Below are positions 22,460 through 24,059 of a stretch of DNA of 24,059 nt, piece after piece. Under the pieces are notes generated by a model. It had not been told where the DNA came from, did not search any database, and saw only the letters and a program-made list of their open reading frames with translations. Where the stretch lies: NCBI GenBank assembly GCA_025357975.1, contig JANYKY010000524.1, forward strand, positions 1 through 24,059, written 5' to 3'. Source of the DNA: Gemmatimonadaceae bacterium (GTDB taxonomy: Bacteria > Gemmatimonadota > Gemmatimonadetes > Gemmatimonadales > Gemmatimonadaceae). The position numbers and the translations under genes are program-made. The number at the start of each line of letters is the position of its first letter. The stretch's first letter is position 1.

Positions 22460-24059
22460 CACAAGTCTCGGTGTCAGGTGCAATGGTCCAGTTCGGAGCT
22501 ACAACCCTCTTTCGCGACATAACCTTCACGGTATCTCGCGGAGAGCGATGGGGAATAGTCGGACGTAATGGAACCGGCAAGACGACGCTTTTCCGGCTCA
22601 TTACAGGACAACAGGAGCCGACGTCGGGAGCAGTCTCGAAACAGCCGGGACTGACGATCTCGCTGCTCGAGCAGCACCGGGATTTCGGCACCGCGGATAC
22701 AGTGTGGGCCGCAGCAGCCGGCCAGTTTGCCGATCTTCTTGCGCTTGAACAATCCCTCGCTGATCAGAGCGTCCAGATCGGTGAGCTGGGGGAAAAATCC
22801 ACGCCAGCCATGCTCGCGCGATACGACCGTGATCTCGAACGCTTCGATCGCGAAGGCGGATACACGTTCGCACCGCGAGTGGATGCAGTGCTGCACGGGC
22901 TTGGCTTTGACCCTGTCGAAGCGCGCACCCGGTCTCTCGTTCAACTCAGCGGGGGAGAACGCGGACGGCTCGGCGTCGCGCGACAGCTCGTCAGTCCGGC
23001 CGATGTGCTGTTGCTCGATGAGCCAACAAACCATCTGGATCTCGACACCACCGAATGGCTCGAGGGTTATCTCAAGACTACCGACAAGACCATCCTGCTC
23101 ATCAGCCATGATCGTGCTTTTCTTGCGAACGTCGTCGATCACGTTCTGCATTTCGAAGGTGACAGCGCATTTGCCTACTCGGGCGGCTACGAGGCGTTCG
23201 TAAGACAGCGGGAGGAACGCCGTCTGTCGCAGCAGCGCGCTTTCGACAAGCAGCGAAAGTTCGTCGACGACCAGGAGGATTACGTACGGCGCAACCTCGC
23301 CGGGCAGAATTCGAAGCAGGCCAAGGGGCGACGTAAGCTGCTATCGCGACTGCCAAGATTGAGCGCGCCAATTGGGTCGGACGGCACGATGGCGCTTCGC
23401 CTCGACATTGCCGACCGCGGCGGAGACCTGGTCGTGGTTGCGGATCATGTTTCGATCGGAATCGACGATCGCATCCTCATCGATGACTTCTCGGCTTCCA
23501 TCAAGCGCGGCCAGATCCTCGGCCTTCTGGGTCCAAACGGATCAGGAAAATCGACGCTGCTTCGAACCCTGATGGGCGACCTCGATACAGTCGACGGAGA
23601 GATCCGACTCGGGGGCTCGATCAAGGCGGCATACTATAGACAGGACCTGAGCCAGGTGCCGATGGACCAGTCGTTGTACGAGGTAATCTCTGATCTGCGC
23701 CCGTTGTGGGAAAGGCGGCAGGTGCAGGCTCATCTGGCGCGATTCGGTTTTTCAGGGGACGAAGTGCAGCGGTTCGCCGGAACCCTTTCGGGCGGTGAAC
23801 GAGCACGGGTTGCGCTGGCGATGATTGTTCTGGCTCGAGCCAACTTGCTGATTCTCGACGAGCCGACGAACCATCTGGATGTCGAGTCGATCGAATCGCT
23901 CGAAGATGCAATTCAGGAATACGACGGGACGGTATTGCTCGTAAGCCACGATCGCGAATTGCTGCGCACACTGGTCGATCGTGTCTGGGTGCTTCACGAT
24001 ACGCACATCACTGATTTCGAAGGAACGTTTCCCGAGTGGGAAATAGCGAGCAATGAGCG
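22456..24059 (+). CDS. ABC-F family ATPase (3' end missing)
   Basis: Cytoplasmic ABC-F protein with two ATPase domains and no membrane part; relatives (EttA, Uup, YbiT and resistance proteins) act at the ribosomal E site. A GTG start at 22456 overlaps the aminotransferase stop. The frame then stays open for 534 codons to the window edge with no stop, so the C-terminus is not seen. Domain 1 has Walker A G36-R-N-G-T-G-K-T, signature LSGGERGR at 164 and Walker B L-L-L-D188-E-P-T-N-H-L-D. A charged helical linker with R-R-N-L-A-G-Q-N-S-K-Q-A-K-G-R-R-K (about 275-295) is the tRNA-interacting segment. Domain 2 has G359-P-N-G-S-G-K-S, LSGGERAR at 444 and L-D468-E-P-T-N-H-L-D. All catalytic motifs look intact. 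The exact subfamily is uncertain, perhaps Uup-like. Confidence 0.95.
   Translation, partial: MTQVSVSGAMVQFGATTLFRDITFTVSRGERWGIVGRNGTGKTTLFRLITGQQEPTSGAVSKQPGLTISLLEQHRDFGTADTVWAAAAGQFADLLALEQSLADQSVQIGELGEKSTPAMLARYDRDLERFDREGGYTFAPRVDAVLHGLGFDPVEARTRSLVQLSGGERGRLGVARQLVSPADVLLLDEPTNHLDLDTTEWLEGYLKTTDKTILLISHDRAFLANVVDHVLHFEGDSAFAYSGGYEAFVRQREERRLSQQRAFDKQRKFVDDQEDYVRRNLAGQNSKQAKGRRKLLSRLPRLSAPIGSDGTMALRLDIADRGGDLVVVADHVSIGIDDRILIDDFSASIKRGQILGLLGPNGSGKSTLLRTLMGDLDTVDGEIRLGGSIKAAYYRQDLSQVPMDQSLYEVISDLRPLWERRQVQAHLARFGFSGDEVQRFAGTLSGGERARVALAMIVLARANLLILDEPTNHLDVESIESLEDAIQEYDGTVLLVSHDRELLRTLVDRVWVLHDTHITDFEGTFPEWEIASNE

Noticed and set aside
1..24059. Mobile elements, prophage, CRISPR arrays or a defence island
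   Set aside because: No transposase, integrase, Cas or phage-like protein, no repeat-spacer pattern and no terminal inverted repeats were seen; gene content is chromosomal core.

Overview
The window looks like chromosomal core DNA of a Gram-negative-type, free-living bacterium. Five or six lipoproteins or exported proteins point to a diderm envelope. The mix of a GWxTD-domain lipoprotein, a KirBac-type channel, an NfeD protein and BMP-type nucleoside transport, with moderately high GC, suggests Gemmatimonadota. That placement is an inference and was not tested by any search. There are no tRNA or rRNA genes, insertion sequences, phage genes or CRISPR arrays, and no gap longer than 300 bases lacks a gene.

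Layout. Bases 1-1391 (+) hold the end of a GWxTD-domain lipoprotein, closed by a strong intrinsic terminator. Next comes polA (+), which meets a PlsC-type acyltransferase (-) tail to tail. A lipoprotein of unknown function (+) starts divergently from the acyltransferase. From 11524 down to 6446 (-) runs a tightly coupled five-gene operon: BMP-family substrate-binding lipoprotein, Nif3-like metalloprotein, double ABC ATPase and two permeases. This is a nucleoside-type ABC importer with a Nif3 gene built into it.

The block 18156-11587 is a chromosome-partition neighbourhood. It holds mnmG (-), an EamA transporter (+), a KirBac-like potassium channel (-), a SIMPL-domain exported protein (-), two overlapping parS sites, then parA and parB (-). 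mnmG near parAB with parS suggests that the replication origin is not far away, although rsmG, usually found between them, is absent here.

Right of mnmG lie a 92-residue unknown protein (+) and a three-gene operon (-): YheT-type hydrolase, dienelactone-hydrolase-like lipoprotein, NfeD-like membrane protein. Divergent from it are an ArsC-fold protein without any cysteine (+), a class V aminotransferase (+) and an ABC-F ATPase (+) that starts inside the aminotransferase stop codon and runs off the end of the window.

No wholly new multi-gene defence or mobile system was found. The points most worth attention are the Nif3 gene inside the nucleoside-transporter operon, the cysteine-free ArsC-family protein, the overlapping double parS, an Asp-to-Glu change in the PolA proofreading site, and several genes that seem to be transcribed with almost no 5' leader.
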